Source of the DNA: Kangiellaceae bacterium
GTDB taxonomy: Bacteria; Pseudomonadota; Gammaproteobacteria; Enterobacterales; Kangiellaceae
Length of the DNA: 14,275 bases
Assembly (NCBI GenBank): GCA_030148365.1
Contig: JASBTO010000246.1
Coordinates: 1 to 14,275 of the forward strand
Direction: 5' to 3'
The notes under the pieces were generated by a model that saw nothing but the letters and a program-made list of their open reading frames with translations, was not told the origin of the DNA and did no database searches. This document shows positions 13,365 to 14,275 of the stretch, in pieces. Made by a program: the position numbers and the translations under genes. The stretch's first letter is position 1; each line of letters begins with the position of its first letter.

Positions 13365-14275
13365 TCTGGGCATAGTCGCCGCCTTCGTCATTGCTCTGGT
13401 AATATGCCTGCTGCTCTGGCGGGTTCCCGCTTTCCAGCGCGTTCTCGATCAGCCCAATCACCGCTCCATGCACAGTGTGCCGACGCCGAGTTCCGGCGGT
13501 CTCGGCATTGTGGTCGGCGTCATTGTCGCTTTGTTGCTGATGGGCACAGAGCTGCCGGCCTTGATCTGGTTGCCGCCGCTGGTGCTGATCGCGGCGGTGT
13601 CCCTGCTCGACGATATTCGCCACCTGCCACCGGCCCTGCGCATTCTGGGTCAGCTCGGCGCGGTGCTCTGGCTGTTCGGCGCCTTGCGGGATCTGGACTT
13701 TGTAATTCTGGAGTTGCCGGTGCCGGCCTGGGCCTATTGGTCAGTCGGGGTGCTGGGCGCGCTCTGGCTCATCAATCTCTATAACTTCATGGATGGCATG
13801 GACGGCTTTGCCGGCAGCATGGCGCTGACCGGCTTTTCGGCCCTCGGCCTGCTCGGCTGGTGGCAGGGCGACCTGGTTTACGTGGGCCTTAACGGGCTGA
13901 TTGCTGCGGCGAGCCTCGGCTTTCTGGTGTTCAACTGGCCGCCCGCGAAGATCTTCATGGGCGATGTAGGCGCTGTCAGCCTCGGTCTGCTGGCGGTGTT
14001 CAGTGGCCTGCTCGGGGTGGGCGAGGGGCTGGTCAGTTTTTGGCAATTCCTGCTGATTTTCCTGCCGTTCTGGCTGGACGCGACTGTCACCCTCGTTAAA
14101 CGGATTGCGCGCCGCGAGCGGATCTGGGAAGCCCACAAGAGCCACTATTACCAACGTCAGGTGCATCAGGGGCTGGACAAGCGCAAAGTGCTGGGTCTGG
14201 AAATCGGCCTGATGCTGATTTGTGCAGGGTTGGCACTGGGACTCTGGCGGCAGGCCGAAGTGGTGCAACTCGGGG
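13357..14275 (+). CDS. Polyprenyl-phosphate sugar-1-phosphate transferase, WecA/WbpL family (3' truncated by window)
   Basis: Integral membrane enzyme of glycosyltransferase family 4 that moves a HexNAc-1-phosphate from its UDP sugar to undecaprenyl phosphate, the first step of a lipid-linked O-antigen or exopolysaccharide unit. I translated it by hand: 306 codons run from ATG 13357 to the window edge with no stop. Motifs are DQPNHRSMHSVPTPSSGGLG (31-50), LLDD with Asp85-Asp86, NLYNFMDGMDGFAG with Asp146 and Asp149, FMGDVG with Asp203, and the cytosolic HKSHYYQR loop (260-267) that contributes to sugar specificity. Many hydrophobic segments lie between. The protein resembles Pseudomonas WbpL more than WecA or MraY. 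Its start overlaps rmlD by 8 bases. The substrate (GlcNAc, FucNAc, QuiNAc or another) cannot be read from this. Confidence 0.9.
   Translation, partial: MLSLGIVAAFVIALVICLLLWRVPAFQRVLDQPNHRSMHSVPTPSSGGLGIVVGVIVALLLMGTELPALIWLPPLVLIAAVSLLDDIRHLPPALRILGQLGAVLWLFGALRDLDFVILELPVPAWAYWSVGVLGALWLINLYNFMDGMDGFAGSMALTGFSALGLLGWWQGDLVYVGLNGLIAAASLGFLVFNWPPAKIFMGDVGAVSLGLLAVFSGLLGVGEGLVSFWQFLLIFLPFWLDATVTLVKRIARRERIWEAHKSHYYQRQVHQGLDKRKVLGLEIGLMLICAGLALGLWRQAEVVQLG

Noticed and set aside
13404..13784. 126-codon open frame near the window end.
   Set aside because: It is out of frame with the transferase starting at 13357, whose motifs are unmistakable.

Overview
The window is a 14.3-kb stretch of gammaproteobacterial chromosome with high GC and strong C/G third-position bias. 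Its backbone order (hisC, cmk, rpsA, ihfB, lapA, lapB, pyrF, a comEA-like gene) is typical of marine Pseudomonas- or Marinobacter-like gammaproteobacteria. I do not assign a genus. All genes are on the plus strand, and I see no insertion sequence, CRISPR array, tRNA or rRNA.

Region 1 (about 1-4350) is housekeeping: an aromatic/histidinol-phosphate aminotransferase (hisC), CMP kinase (cmk), ribosomal protein S1 (rpsA) and the IHF beta subunit (ihfB). rpsA has a structured 165-bp leader with a weak Shine-Dalgarno sequence, suggesting S1 autoregulation. It ends in a strong intrinsic terminator. The next promoter, for ihfB, begins one base after that terminator and carries a full-consensus IHF site at its start point, suggesting autoregulation by the gene's own product. 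The aroA or tyrA-aroA gene that often separates hisC from cmk is absent.

Region 2 (about 4380-7060) holds lapA-lapB (inner-membrane regulators of LPS synthesis, overlapping by ATGA), pyrF (OMP decarboxylase) and a small secreted helix-hairpin-helix protein of the ComEA type. The last has a leader resembling a CsrA/RsmA target. A perfect 15-bp inverted-repeat terminator closes the region.

Region 3 (about 7060-14275) is a surface-polysaccharide locus: wecB (UDP-GlcNAc 2-epimerase), pgi, rmlB-rmlA-rmlC-rmlD (the complete dTDP-L-rhamnose pathway) and a polyprenyl-phosphate sugar-1-phosphate transferase (WecA/WbpL family) cut by the window end. The genes are tightly packed (gaps of 1-37 bp, or overlaps), so they look like one operon. 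wecB and rmlABCD make activated sugars, pgi links fructose-6-P to glucose-6-P supply, and the final gene would start the lipid-linked glycan. An O-antigen-type locus near rpsA-ihfB recalls Pseudomonas aeruginosa. The 239-bp region before wecB has an ops-like 7-mer and a long-range inverted repeat, but no promoter I can name with confidence.

I found no clearly new multi-gene system. The most interesting signals are regulatory: the ihfB promoter/IHF site, the rpsA leader, the comEA-like leader and the pre-wecB region.
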